This document shows, piece by piece, positions 46,400-56,500 of a DNA stretch of 64,000 bases (positions within the stretch are counted from its first letter, which is position 1; each line of letters starts with the position of its first letter). Source of the stretch: Allopusillimonas soli (GTDB lineage: Bacteria; Pseudomonadota; Gammaproteobacteria; Burkholderiales; Burkholderiaceae_B); the NCBI RefSeq assembly GCF_004153445.1, contig NZ_SDQC01000002.1, positions 434,001 through 498,000 on the forward strand, given 5' to 3'. Under the pieces are notes generated by a model, which had not been told where the DNA came from, did no database searches, and saw only the letters and a program-made list of their open reading frames with translations. The position numbers and the translations under genes were made by a program.

Positions 46400-47719
46400 A
46401 TGACCTCCCGCACAGCGTTTTCGCCCACTCCCGAATCCCCCTACGCCTGGGCCAGGCTTTTCGTATCCCTTCTGCTGATGACGATAGGCGGCTCGGGCAT
46501 GTATTCGCTTACCGTCGTCCTGCCGCAGATTCAGGCGGATTTCGATATTAGCCGTTCGCAAGCATCCCTTCCCTATACATTGACCATGGTGGGCTTTGGG
46601 CTGGGCGGCATTGTCATGGGCAAGCTTTCAGACAGGATGGGCGTCATGGCACCCATTCTGATTGGCGCAGCCGGTCTCGGCGGCGGATACATCCTGGCGG
46701 GCGCAGCCGGCGGCCTTTGGGGGTTCATTCTCTGGCACAGCCTTTTCATCGGCCTGCTGGGCACCGCTGCCACCTTCACGCCGCTGGTGGCCGACACCTC
46801 CCTCTGGTTCACGCGTCGGCGCGGCATTGCACTGGGCATCTGCATGAGCGGCAATTATGTCGCAGGCGCGATCTGGCCGCCCATCATCCAGCACTATATT
46901 GATACAGTAGGATGGCGCGCCACCTATCAAGGCATAGGCGTATTCTGCCTGGTGAGCATACTGGCCCTGGTGTGGATATACCGTCGCCGTCCGCCATCAG
47001 TCAATGCAGAGATTAAGCCCGGCGACGACACGCACTCCACGCAGCCGCAGGCGCCACTACATCCCAGCCAGCTGCCACGCCATCTCGAAGAGGCGAAGCG
47101 CTCCAACCCTGAGCGCCCGCTGGGCTTCACCCCTGCGGCGTTGACCATGCTGCTGAGCATTGCGGGTGTCGCCTGTTGCGTGGCCATGTCCATGCCCCAG
47201 GTGCACATCGTGGCCTATTGCGGCGACCTGGGCTTCGGCGCGGCGCGCGGCGCGGAAATGCTGTCGCTCATGCTGGGCCTGGGTATCGCCAGCCGGCTTG
47301 CCTCTGGCTGGATTTCCGACCATATCGGCGGATTGCGCACCTTGATGCTGGGCTCGCTGCTGCAATGCGTTGCATTGTGCATGTTCCTCTTTACGAAGGG
47401 CCTGGTTTCGCTGTACGTGGTGTCGGCCTTGTTCGGCCTGTTTCAGGGAGGTATCGTACCGGCCTATGCCTTGGTGGTGCGGGAATATTTTGCCCCCAAA
47501 GATGCCGGCACACGCACCGGCATCGTACTCATGGCCACGCTCTTCGGCATGGCACTGGGAGGCTGGCTGTCAGGCGCCATATATGATCTGAGCGGCGGCT
47601 ATCGCGCGGCATTCGTCAACGGCATAGCCTGGAACCTGCTCAACGGCAGCATTGTCGCCTACCTGATTTTTCGCGCCCGTCGCGGCCTTCTGCCGGTCGC
47701 AGGACCGGCCGCCGCCTGA
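46400..47719 (+). CDS. MFS transporter
   Basis: A 439-residue major facilitator with 12 predicted transmembrane helices and a central hydrophilic loop (about residues 200-245) rich in Pro/His/Arg. Motif A is seen as GKLSDRMGVMAP after TM2 and its counterpart as SGWISDHIGGLRT in the second half. It has the overall look of oxalate/formate- or monocarboxylate-type MFS proteins of beta-proteobacteria, but the substrate is not readable. It follows the LysR gene by 65 bases on the same strand. Confidence 0.88.
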   Translation: MTSRTAFSPTPESPYAWARLFVSLLLMTIGGSGMYSLTVVLPQIQADFDISRSQASLPYTLTMVGFGLGGIVMGKLSDRMGVMAPILIGAAGLGGGYILAGAAGGLWGFILWHSLFIGLLGTAATFTPLVADTSLWFTRRRGIALGICMSGNYVAGAIWPPIIQHYIDTVGWRATYQGIGVFCLVSILALVWIYRRRPPSVNAEIKPGDDTHSTQPQAPLHPSQLPRHLEEAKRSNPERPLGFTPAALTMLLSIAGVACCVAMSMPQVHIVAYCGDLGFGAARGAEMLSLMLGLGIASRLASGWISDHIGGLRTLMLGSLLQCVALCMFLFTKGLVSLYVVSALFGLFQGGIVPAYALVVREYFAPKDAGTRTGIVLMATLFGMALGGWLSGAIYDLSGGYRAAFVNGIAWNLLNGSIVAYLIFRARRGLLPVAGPAAA

Positions 47720-47944
47720 TGCGACATATATGGCCTCGCCTCTTCCACGCGGAACAGCATGCCGACAGGACGACGTTTTCCCGTTCTGGAAGAAAACACT
47801 GAATGCACATCCAGTAAATCTGCTTTTGCACCATGGTTTTTTACAAAATACCTAAAATTTTTCTGAGGACAACGGTGTAACTACCTAATATAAAGGCATA
47901 TTTCTGATATCATCTCACCATCCCAGCCTTGCCCAGCCGCTGCC
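47720..47944. other. AT-rich intergenic region upstream of the endopeptidase gene
   Basis: A 225-base gap with no supported gene. Its last 120 bases are markedly AT-rich for this genome (runs of T and A near 47835-47865, TAATATAAAG near 47886), so it probably carries the promoter of the pbpG-like gene. I could not fix the -35 and -10 elements with confidence. Confidence 0.4.
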
Positions 47945-49042
47945 ATGCCCGCTTTCCTGACCCGCACTTCGCGCCGCTTGCTCCTACTGGCTCTTGCGCC
48001 CATCTGCGCTGGCCTCGCGCTGACCGACTACGATCCCGCCACGGCGCAGTCCGTCGTCGTCAAGACAGTCGTTCATCACGGTGTGCAAAACAGCCAGGAG
48101 ATGACGCGCCCTCTGGCCGACACCAGCCCCGCTCCCAAGGCCCAGCCCATTGCGCTGGCACCCTCGCATATTGTCCACAGGCAGAATCTGAAACCGGTTG
48201 GCTATGCCCCGCTCGACGGCGGGCCGGCAAGCGTGCCCGGCGCCCGCGAAGACAGCGCGGAGTCCAGCGTCGAAGCGCTCACCGGCAAGGCCGTACTGCG
48301 TTCTGAAGTCGCCTATGTGCAAGACATCGGCAGCGATGCCATCCTGTATGACAAAAACGGCGATGAAGTCCGCCCTATCGCATCCATTTCCAAGCTCATG
48401 ACGGCGCTGGTCGTCACTGATGCCCGCCAACCCATGGACGAGATCATCCAGGTCACCGATGCCGATGTTGACCGGTTGCGTTACTCGCGCTCTCGGCTGC
48501 GCGTCGGCACCGAGCTAAGCCGTGCCGATCTGCTGCATCTCGCGCTCATGTCTTCCGAAAACCGTGCGGCCCATGCCCTAGGGCGCAATTATCCCGGTGG
48601 GCTTCCAGCCTTTGTGCGCGCCATGAACGACAAGGCGCGGGCGCTGGGCATGCGCAATACACATTTTGTCGAGCCCACAGGCCTGTCCAGCGAGAACGTG
48701 TCGTCGCCACGCGATCTCGTCAAGCTTCTGCAGGCCGTCAGCAAGCAGCCCATTATCCATCGCTATACCACCGACGATCATTACGAAGTGACGATCGCAG
48801 GTGGACGCAGAATCGCCTACAACAATACCAACCGCCTGGTGCGCAACGATAACTGGAATATCAAGATTTCCAAGACCGGGTTTATCAATGAAGCTGGCGA
48901 ATGCCTGGTCATGCTGACTCGGATCGAGGGCCGCGATCTCGCCATCGTACTTCTCAACTCCTCTGGCCGTTATTCGCGCATTGGCGATGCCGTCCGTCTG
49001 CGCAAAGTAGTCGAAAACGCCAGCAGCATCGCAATGCTGTAG
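47945..49042 (+). CDS. pbpG: D-alanyl-D-alanine endopeptidase (PBP7/PbpG-like, S11 family)
   Basis: A 365-residue periplasmic serine peptidase that cleaves D-Ala-mDAP crosslinks. A hydrophobic N-terminal signal (RRLLLLALAPICAGLAL) is followed by a Pro/Ala-rich spacer to about residue 115. The three penicillin-binding motifs are SISK (Ser147-Lys150), SSEN and KTG (ISKTGFINEAG). The absence of the C-terminal amphipathic anchor suggests a soluble PBP7 type rather than DacA. It is followed by the NRDE gene after 12 bases. Confidence 0.92.
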   Translation: MPAFLTRTSRRLLLLALAPICAGLALTDYDPATAQSVVVKTVVHHGVQNSQEMTRPLADTSPAPKAQPIALAPSHIVHRQNLKPVGYAPLDGGPASVPGAREDSAESSVEALTGKAVLRSEVAYVQDIGSDAILYDKNGDEVRPIASISKLMTALVVTDARQPMDEIIQVTDADVDRLRYSRSRLRVGTELSRADLLHLALMSSENRAAHALGRNYPGGLPAFVRAMNDKARALGMRNTHFVEPTGLSSENVSSPRDLVKLLQAVSKQPIIHRYTTDDHYEVTIAGGRRIAYNNTNRLVRNDNWNIKISKTGFINEAGECLVMLTRIEGRDLAIVLLNSSGRYSRIGDAVRLRKVVENASSIAML

Positions 49043-49054
49043 GTTCTTGCAGCC

Positions 49055-49849
49055 ATGTGTATTGCCTACCTGGCCATTGCGGCCCACCCGCAATGGCCTT
49101 TGCTCATTGCCGCAAACCGCGATGAATTCCATGCACGCCCCAGTCTTCCAGCCGCGCCCTGGCCAGATCGGCCTGACATCATAAGCGGCATAGACCTGAC
49201 AGGCGGCGGCACATGGCTGGGTGTCACGCGCCGCGGCCGCTATGCACTCATCACCAACTACCGGGACCCGGGCAATGTCCAGCTTGACGCGCCCTCGCGC
49301 GGCATGCTCGTCAGCACCTATCTAGAATCGGACCAGGATCCACGCAGCTATGCGGACGAGGTACAGCGTACCGGCGACGCCTACAATGGGTTCAATCTGA
49401 TTGTGGGCGATATAGGCACGGCCTGCTACGCGGGCAATCGAAACGGGCAGAACCAGGCGCAGATATTGCAGGCGGGCCGATACGTGCTGTCCAATCATTT
49501 GCTGGACACGCCCTGGCCCAAATCGACACGGTTGCGCCAGGCCCTGCAATCCTGGCCTGGCGACGGCCTGGCTCAATCCTTGACGCCGCTTTTCACCGCC
49601 TTGCGCGACACGACGCCGGCGGATGACCAGGATCTACCCCAAACCGGCCTTTCCCTGGAGCGCGAGCGCCTGCTCAGCAGCCCCTTCATCATCAGCCCGG
49701 ACTACGGCACGCGGTGCTCGACCATTTTCGCCATTCACGCCAGTGGGCGCGCCATATTCAGCGAATTGAGCTACGGACCCGATGGCGTGCCAGCCGACCG
49801 GCATGATTGGCCTTACATCTTGGATGCGCCTGCTCCGGTCCTGCCTTGA
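49055..49849 (+). CDS. NRDE family protein (TANGO2-like)
   Basis: A 264-residue protein beginning MCIAYLAIAAHPQWPLLIAANRDEF, with the namesake NRDE motif at about residues 22-25, and GGTWLGVTRRGRYALITNYR, NHLLDTPWPKSTRLR and YGTRCSTIF, all typical of the TANGO2 family. The N-terminal Cys2 could act as an Ntn-hydrolase-type nucleophile after Met removal (family hypothesis). Eukaryotic and some bacterial members are implicated in heme trafficking, but the biochemical role is unsettled. It lies just after the endopeptidase gene and may share its promoter. Confidence 0.9.
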   Translation: MCIAYLAIAAHPQWPLLIAANRDEFHARPSLPAAPWPDRPDIISGIDLTGGGTWLGVTRRGRYALITNYRDPGNVQLDAPSRGMLVSTYLESDQDPRSYADEVQRTGDAYNGFNLIVGDIGTACYAGNRNGQNQAQILQAGRYVLSNHLLDTPWPKSTRLRQALQSWPGDGLAQSLTPLFTALRDTTPADDQDLPQTGLSLERERLLSSPFIISPDYGTRCSTIFAIHASGRAIFSELSYGPDGVPADRHDWPYILDAPAPVLP

Positions 49850-49906
49850 CGTCTTCCGGCACGCCTCGTGCTGGCAGCATTGCCGATTCAAGCCATGGAG
49901 AACACA

Positions 49907-50377
49907 ATGCATATCAAACACAAGAATACATACTCACGATTGCCGGGTCTGGCCCTAAGCCTGGCAGTGCTGTTTGCCATGGGCGCCTGGACTCAGGCAG
50001 AAGCGCAGCTGCCACCCGCCCATAAGTCGGGTGACGTGGAATATGTCAGTGGAGGTATCGGGCACGATGAATCCACGGCTTTCAAACAAGCCAAACACGA
50101 TTACCCGTTGGCATTGACCTTTGCTGTGCACAGCGACGGCAGCGCATCTTCGCCCTATGCATCGGATGTCCAGGTCGTCATTCGCAATGATCAGGACCAG
50201 GACATTCTGAATGCAACCACCGAAGGGCCTTATCTGCTGGTCCGATTGAAGCCGGGACATTATCGGATATCCGCAACCTATGAAGGCAAGACGCTATCGC
50301 GCGATGTCGATGTCGGGCAGAACGGCACAACCGATATCAAGCTGATGTGGAAACGCCCCGCCAGCGGGCCCGACTGA
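49907..50377 (+). CDS. Small exported protein with carboxypeptidase-regulatory-like fold
   Basis: 156 residues. A signal peptide (LPGLALSLAVLFAMGAWTQAEAQ) ends at about residue 31. The mature part has SGGIGHDESTAFKQAKHDYPLALTF, DVQVVIRNDQDQDILNATTEGPYLLVRLKPGHYRISATYEGKT (short stretches relevant here), a beta-sandwich pattern like CarboxypepD_reg/PEGA domains. I chose the ATG at 49907 because GGAG lies 6 bases upstream; codons at 49868 and 49895 are also in frame. It is probably a periplasmic protein of unknown function. It is convergent with the esterase gene, 3 bases away. Confidence 0.8.
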   Translation: MHIKHKNTYSRLPGLALSLAVLFAMGAWTQAEAQLPPAHKSGDVEYVSGGIGHDESTAFKQAKHDYPLALTFAVHSDGSASSPYASDVQVVIRNDQDQDILNATTEGPYLLVRLKPGHYRISATYEGKTLSRDVDVGQNGTTDIKLMWKRPASGPD

Positions 50378-50380
50378 CAC

Positions 50381-51154
50381 TCAGTGCAGTTGATGATTGG
50401 TGCCGTTGCGTGATTGTGCCTCGTTGCGCAAGTCGCTTTCCAGGGCACTGAGCGCCTCTTCCCAACTGCGTAAAGGCACGCATGTCTGCAGCCGCACGAT
50501 CGCCTGTCGTATCAGAGCATCGTGCAATTCATGTCCTATGCCCGACGCAACGTCTAGCGTGGCGTCGGCCTGTAGTTCACCCAGGCGCGCCAGGGTGGAC
50601 TCGACCTCATCGACAGAAACCTGCTGGTCGTTTGCGCCATGGAAAAAATGCAAAACAGTGGCGGGGGGCACAGCGGCTGGGCGGCGCGCATACAGACCCG
50701 AAAAAGCAAGGATGCGGCCTGCCAGGTCGGGTTCGGCATGCGCGGCTTCAAGCGCCATGGAGGCTCCTTGCGAGAAGCCGGCCAGCGCAGTCTGCTGTCC
50801 TGTAATCCCATACTGCTGCTGTAGGCGCCGCACCATGGCGGCAAGCCGGGATACAGCCTGATTCATGCGCCGGGCCCGGTGTTCCGCCTCTTGCGCAGCC
50901 GTTCGCATCTGGCCTGATGTCAAGGGATCAATCCAGAAATATCCGCTCATGCCGGCCCGTTCAGCGCTTTCGAAGGCATAGGGGATGACGACAACGGCTG
51001 ATGGAAATGCCTGCTTGATGGCGTCCGACAGCGCAAACAATTGATCCGGTTGTGCCGACTCGCCGTGCAGCAGTACAAAAAGCAATTGCGGGCGAGCAGT
51101 GCGCGGAACAAACACATAGGGTGGCGGCGAGGCGGGCTGTACTGCCGTTACCAT
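50381..51154 (-). CDS. Alpha/beta-hydrolase, phospholipase/carboxylesterase (YpfH-like)
   Basis: A 257-residue serine esterase. The oxyanion segment LLFVLLHGESAQPDQLFAL, the nucleophile elbow LAGFSQGASMAL and the Asp/His region FFHGANDQQVSVDEVES ... GIGHELHDALI give a complete triad. It resembles E. coli YpfH and the phospholipase/carboxylesterase family. Cytoplasmic; no signal peptide. It is divergent from the LexA-controlled imuA operon, with about 105 bases between its start and the LexA box. The natural substrate is unknown. Confidence 0.88.
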   Translation of the reverse strand: MVTAVQPASPPPYVFVPRTARPQLLFVLLHGESAQPDQLFALSDAIKQAFPSAVVVIPYAFESAERAGMSGYFWIDPLTSGQMRTAAQEAEHRARRMNQAVSRLAAMVRRLQQQYGITGQQTALAGFSQGASMALEAAHAEPDLAGRILAFSGLYARRPAAVPPATVLHFFHGANDQQVSVDEVESTLARLGELQADATLDVASGIGHELHDALIRQAIVRLQTCVPLRSWEEALSALESDLRNEAQSRNGTNHQLH

Positions 51155-51259
51155 GGAAAGTGGCCTCCGGCTGAATGCTGGACGGATTCAATCATAAGAA
51201 AATTGTACGTCATATCCCTCATGACGGGCGGCCTCCCATTTTCCGCCAAAGGCTTTATA

Positions 51260-51275
51260 CTGTTTATATAGACAG
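51260..51275 (+). promoter_or_regulatory. LexA (SOS) box upstream of imuA
   Basis: CTGTTTATATAGACAG has the CTG-N10-CAG frame of the proteobacterial LexA box, with an AT-rich core. It lies 39 bases before the imuA ATG, so LexA bound here would cover the promoter. This fits the known SOS control of imuA-imuB-dnaE2 cassettes. Confidence 0.9.
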
Positions 51276-51314
51276 TATTTTGATCTTGGATACAAAACTC
51301 ACGCCAAAACGCTT

Positions 51315-52118
51315 ATGGCCATCGCGTCTTCTTTTCCGCTGCGCCACCCAGAGCGTGTCCATCCCGCTTTATGGCGCGGCACGCAACTGGCTCGCCCGCA
51401 AGGCGCTGTCGTCAGCACAGGGTTCCATGTGCTTGATCGTCAGCTTCCGGGTCAGGGCTGGCCGCTGTCCAGCCTCATCGAGCTCATGCCCAGCCAACCC
51501 GGCATTGGCGAACTGCAACTGCTGCGCCCCGCGCTGGCACGGCTTGACGCGCGCAGTATTCTGCTTATCGGGCCACCCTATTCTCCCCATTATCACTGCT
51601 GGCGCAACTGGGGCCTGGAAAAGCACCGTCTGATCTGGATCAACCCACAAACCCAAATGGATGTGTTATGGGCTGCAGAGCAGGCGCTCCGGCACCATGC
51701 CTGTGCGGCATTGCTATGCTGGGCTGAGGCGGCACGGCTCCCCTCGCTGCGCAGGCTGCACTGGGCGGCCGCACAGAACGACGCCCTGTTTGTCATGCTG
51801 CGTCCTCCATGTGCTGCCAATCAGGCCAGTCCTGCCTCGCTTCGTCTGAGCCTAAGCCCTGCCGCCCAGGGAATGAAGGTCCATATCCTGAAACGCAGAG
51901 GGCCGGCCTGCAACGCATCCATATCCATTCCCTTCTATCTTTCCCAGGAGACCGAACCCACGGCTTCGGCGCCAGCCGTCGGCCACCTCTACGCCATCCC
52001 GGCCGCAGGCGGCACCACTCACAAACATCGACTGCCTGACCGGGGCGGCTTCTCCACGGTCAGGCACACTGCTGCGCATCATGTCACTCTGGATCAGCCT
52101 GTATCTGCCAACGCATAG
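51315..52118 (+). CDS. imuA: Translesion synthesis-associated protein ImuA
   Basis: A 267-residue RecA/SulA-like protein of damage-induced mutagenesis cassettes. HPALWRGTQLARPQGAVVSTGFHVLDRQLPGQGWP is typical of ImuA; SLIELMPSQPGIGELQLLRPAL occupies the position of the RecA ATP-binding region but without a Walker A motif. It is thought to interact with RecA and the mutasome. It is the first gene after a LexA box. The 3' end overlaps imuB by 38 bases. The length is normal. Confidence 0.92.
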   Translation: MAIASSFPLRHPERVHPALWRGTQLARPQGAVVSTGFHVLDRQLPGQGWPLSSLIELMPSQPGIGELQLLRPALARLDARSILLIGPPYSPHYHCWRNWGLEKHRLIWINPQTQMDVLWAAEQALRHHACAALLCWAEAARLPSLRRLHWAAAQNDALFVMLRPPCAANQASPASLRLSLSPAAQGMKVHILKRRGPACNASISIPFYLSQETEPTASAPAVGHLYAIPAAGGTTHKHRLPDRGGFSTVRHTAAHHVTLDQPVSANA

Positions 52119-53568
52119 CCTGGATGCCTGCTTTCCTTCGCGGCAACCCGAGTTGACCGCCGCTGTACTACGCAGGGAGCGCGTGCTGACTTGCACGCCC
52201 GCCGCGGCCAGCCACGGCGTCATGCCCGGCATGAGCGCCGGTTCCGCCCGTAGCCTGCTGCCCGAAATCAGGCTCGCCTCGGAAAATATCGCTGCAGAAC
52301 AGCGCTGTCTGCGGGAAATAGCAATGGGCATGCTTCAATACTCGCCCCATATCACATGTCAGTATGAACACGCCGTCCTGCTGGAAGTTCAAGCCAGCCT
52401 CAGCCTATTCAAGGGCCCGCGTGCACTGTGCCGACGCATAGGCGCCACACTGCGCAATATGGGCGTACACGCCTGCCTGGGCATGGCGCCCAGCGCGCTG
52501 GGCGCATGGATTCTGTCCCGACAGACTCGAGGCCGCCGACGTTTGCTGCAGGCTAGCATGCTGGCGGCAAGACTGGACCGGCTACCGGTCGGCATGCTGC
52601 CCGAAGCATTGCCCCATACAGACTGGCTCAACGGCATAGGATGCTTGTCTTTGGCCCAGTTGCGCGCGTTGCCCCGCAAGGGACTGCAGCAGCGCAGCGC
52701 TCCCGCGCTCATGCAGCAGGCCGATGCCGCCTATGGTTTTGCGGACCGCTGCCATACCTGGTTCGAAGCGCCTTTGGCGTTCAAGCAGCATCACGATCTG
52801 CTTGAACATCTGGAGCATGGTACCGCCATCCTGGCTGTTGCAGCACGTCTGATCGAACAGCTATGTGGCTGGCTGCATGCGCACCAATGCGCCGTGAACA
52901 GTCTGAGCCTGACACTGGCCCACGAAAAAGGCCGGCATGCCCGCCCGCCAACGCAATTGGACCTGCGGCTGTCCGACCACGCCTGGCAAGCAGCTGATTT
53001 CCTGCGTGTCCTGCGGGAAAGATTGCAGCATCTGACGCTTCCCGCGCCTGTCATTCGCGTCAGCCTATCAGCTTCGGACACGCTATCCAGGCCCGGCGCC
53101 AGCAGCAGCCTTTTTCCCGAGCCAGGCCAATGGCTACACGAGGAACATCGTCTGCTGGATTTGCTTTGCGCTCGATTGGGCGAAGATCGTGTGCGCTGCT
53201 GCCGCCCCGCCGCCGACTACAGTCCGGAACAGGCCAATCAATGGTATCCCGTGTACGACGACGCAGCGCAAGGCCCTTCCAGTTCGCCCGGCATCCAGCC
53301 CCCTGTACTGTCGGATCATGCCCGGCCTTTCTGGCTGCTGGATTCGCCCCAGGCGCTGCCCACCCGAAACAACCAACCGGTATACCAAGGCCGCGCACTG
53401 CGCCTGACGCTAGGCCCGGAACGCCTGGAAAGCAACTGGTGGCTCGCCAATCCCATCAAACGAGACTATTTCATGGCCCGGGACGATCAAGGCGCGCGCT
53501 ATTGGATATACCGCCAGCGTGAAGGCATGCAGGCGGGCAGATGGTTTCTGCATGGCCTGTTTGCCTAG
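52081..53568 (+). CDS. imuB: Y-family polymerase-like protein ImuB
   Basis: A 495-residue member of the DNA polymerase Y family used as a mutasome scaffold. The N-terminal SLWISLYLPTHSLDA replaces the usual catalytic D-x-D, and LLEVQASLSLFKG lacks the catalytic D-E pair, so like other ImuB proteins it is probably inactive as a polymerase. A QLDLR segment (around residue 300) resembles a beta-clamp-binding motif. Its start at 52081 lies inside imuA, and the stop overlaps the Shine-Dalgarno of dnaE2, arguing for tight coupling. Confidence 0.93.
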   Translation: MSLWISLYLPTHSLDACFPSRQPELTAAVLRRERVLTCTPAAASHGVMPGMSAGSARSLLPEIRLASENIAAEQRCLREIAMGMLQYSPHITCQYEHAVLLEVQASLSLFKGPRALCRRIGATLRNMGVHACLGMAPSALGAWILSRQTRGRRRLLQASMLAARLDRLPVGMLPEALPHTDWLNGIGCLSLAQLRALPRKGLQQRSAPALMQQADAAYGFADRCHTWFEAPLAFKQHHDLLEHLEHGTAILAVAARLIEQLCGWLHAHQCAVNSLSLTLAHEKGRHARPPTQLDLRLSDHAWQAADFLRVLRERLQHLTLPAPVIRVSLSASDTLSRPGASSSLFPEPGQWLHEEHRLLDLLCARLGEDRVRCCRPAADYSPEQANQWYPVYDDAAQGPSSSPGIQPPVLSDHARPFWLLDSPQALPTRNNQPVYQGRALRLTLGPERLESNWWLANPIKRDYFMARDDQGARYWIYRQREGMQAGRWFLHGLFA

Positions 53569-53572
53569 GAGG
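53567..53572 (+). promoter_or_regulatory. dnaE2: Consensus ribosome binding site that fixes the dnaE2 TTG start
   Basis: AGGAGG overlaps the imuB stop codon (TAG at 53566-53568) and sits five bases before a TTG codon at 53578. This identifies TTG as the dnaE2 start and suggests coupled translation with imuB. Confidence 0.85.
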
Positions 53573-53577
53573 AAATA

Positions 53578-56500
53578 TTGAAAGCCTCGTTTAAAGCCGA
53601 CTACGCCGAACTCGACTGCCTGTCGAGTTTTTCCTTCCTGCGCGGTGCTTCGCATCCTGCGCAACTGGTTCAGCGCGCAGCCAGTCTGGGCTATCAGGCC
53701 CTGGCGCTCTGCGATGAATGCTCGCTGGCGGGCGTAGTACGCGCGCACATCGAAGCAAAGGATCTTGAGACGAAAGGCGTGCGGATCAAGCTGATCATCG
53801 GCAGTCGCTTCAACATCGACGGCATGCACCTTATTGTGTTGGCTTGCAACAAGAAAGGCTATGGCGATCTATCCGAGCTGATTACGCTGGCGCGCAGGCG
53901 CAGCACCAAAGGAAGCTACAGCCTGTCGCTGGACGACATAGCCCGGCCGCCGCCCGATCACGCACATCTTCGAGGCCTGCCAGACTGCCTGGTCATATTG
54001 CGCCCGGCCTATAACGAAGATGCCGCCACACTGTGCGTACAACTGCAGCGCCTGCAATCCATCTTCCCCGGACGTCTGTGGCTGGGTCTGGCGCTGCATC
54101 ACAGGCATGCCGACGCCAATCATCGTGCAACGCTCATGCGGGCTGGCGAACGAGCCGGCATCCGCATCGTGGCACTAGGGCAGGTCGAGATGCACCTGCG
54201 TTCCTTGCAGCCACTGCATCATGTTCTGACCGCCGTGCGCCTGAAACAGACAGTGAGCCAGTGCGGATATGCACTGCAGTCTAATGCCGAGCGTTATCTG
54301 CGCAGCCGGTTTCGACTCGCCATGATGTATCCCGTCGACGCCTTGCGGGAAACTTTGGCGATCAGTGAGCGCTGCGTATTCCGGCTGAACGATATCCGCT
54401 ATTCCTATCCGCGAGAAATCGTACCCGACGGCATGACGCCGGAAGCCTACCTGCGCCGGGAAACTTTTGCGGGCGCAATGCGCCGCTATCCGAGCGGCCT
54501 GAGCGCCAAACTCAAAAAGCAGCTTGAAGATGAGCTGGACCTGATTGTCAAACTGGAATACGAGCCCTACTTCCTGACGGTTTACGAGATTGTCAATTTT
54601 GCCCGCAGTCGCAACATACTGTGCCAGGGCCGCGGCTCGGCAGCCAATTCGGCAGTCTGTTACTGCCTTCATATTACTGAAGTCGATCCTAACGACAGCA
54701 ACGTCCTGTTTGCCCGCTTCATCAGCCTGGAACGCAAAGAGCCGCCGGATATCGATGTGGATTTTGAACATCAGCGCCGGGAAGAAGTCATCCAGCACAT
54801 TTACGGACACTATGGACGAGACCGTGCCGCGCTCACGGCCGTCGTAAGCACCTATCGCATACGCAGTGTCCTGCGCGACACCGGCAAGGCGCTCGGGCTG
54901 GATTCCGACATGGTGGATCGGGTTACCAAATCTTTTCACTATCGCGATGGCAGCCAGAGCCTACAGCAGCGCCTCGCCGAGGAAGGCTTGGATCCCGACG
55001 GGCACATCATACACATGTGGGCCAGCCTTGCCAGAAGTCTGTCGGAATTTCCCCGGCATCTGTCGCAACATCCGGGCGGTTTTGTCATCGCGGACGAAAA
55101 GCTGTGCCGCCTGGTGCCCATAGAAAACGCCGCTATGCCAAATCGTAGCGTCGTGCAGTGGAACAAGGACGATCTGGATGCCATGGGCATGCTGAAAGTG
55201 GATGTGCTGGCCCTGGGTATGCTCTCGGCCCTGCACCGCTGCCTGGACATGGTTGCGCTGCGCCGCGGGCAGCCGTTTCGAATACAGGACATCCAGCGCA
55301 ACGATGCCGCCACGTTCGCAATGATACAGCGCGCCGATACTGTAGGCGTATTTCAGATCGAATCACGTGCCCAGATGAGCATGCTGCCGCGCCTTCGACC
55401 AAGGGAATTCTACGATCTGGTCATCCAGGTGGCCATTGTACGGCCCGGCCCCATCCAGGGCGGAATGGTTCAGCCCTATCTGGAAGAGCGAGACAGACTG
55501 CGCGAAGAGGAAGCGAAAGGCAAGAGTGGCGCCACGTCCACGCAAGCCGATGAGAAGCCGAGTGAAGCCCAGGCAAGAATGCGACTGGTTCCCGCGCTGG
55601 ACAAGATTCTGAAACGCACACTGGGGGTACCGATATTTCAGGAACAAGCCATGCAAATCGCCATGGATGTCGCGGGCTTCAGCGCGGACGAAGCCGACGC
55701 GCTGCGCCGTTCCATGGCCGCATGGCAACGTCCGGGGAAGGTGCAAGATTTTCGCAACCAATTGATCCAGGGGCTTGCCGCGGCGGGCTGCGAAGATGGG
55801 TTTGCCGAAGGCCTTTACAGTCAGCTCCAGGGCTTCGCCGATTATGGCTTTCCTGAAAGCCACGCTGCCAGCTTTGCCCACCTGACCTATATCAGCGCCT
55901 GGCTCAAGCGTCACGAACCTGCGGCCTTTCTAGCAGCCTTGCTCAACTCACAGCCCATGGGTTTTTACCAGCCCGCCCAACTGGTTCAGGATGCCAGGCG
56001 TCATGGTGTACAGGTACTGCCTGTGGATGTCATGGTCAGTGATTCGGACTGCACGCTGGAATGGCCTGCGTGCAAGGCAAACACGCCAATCTGTGCCGAC
56101 GGGCACGAAGGCGTGCACACCCCGCCCTCTCCCGCTGTGCGTCTGGGGCTCAATTGCATCAAAAGCCTGTCCAAGGAGACCGCACTGCGCATCGAACAGG
56201 CTCGTCGCCAGCAGGCCTTCTCCGGCGTCCACGATCTTGCCCTGCGCGCCGGCCTGAACCGCCATGCGCTTGATGCCCTGGCCGCTGCCAATGCCCTGCA
56301 GACGCTGGCCGGGCACAGACGCCAAGCCCGCTGGCAGGCCGCAAGCCCCATGCTAGCGGGCCTGCTGCGCGCGGCACCGATTCAGGACGGCAATCAACCT
56401 GTGCTTCCAATCCCCACGGAAGCGCAGGAAATCAATGCCGACTACCAGACGCTGAGGCTGACGCTAGGCCGCCATCCTCTTGCTCTGCTTCGCGAACAGC

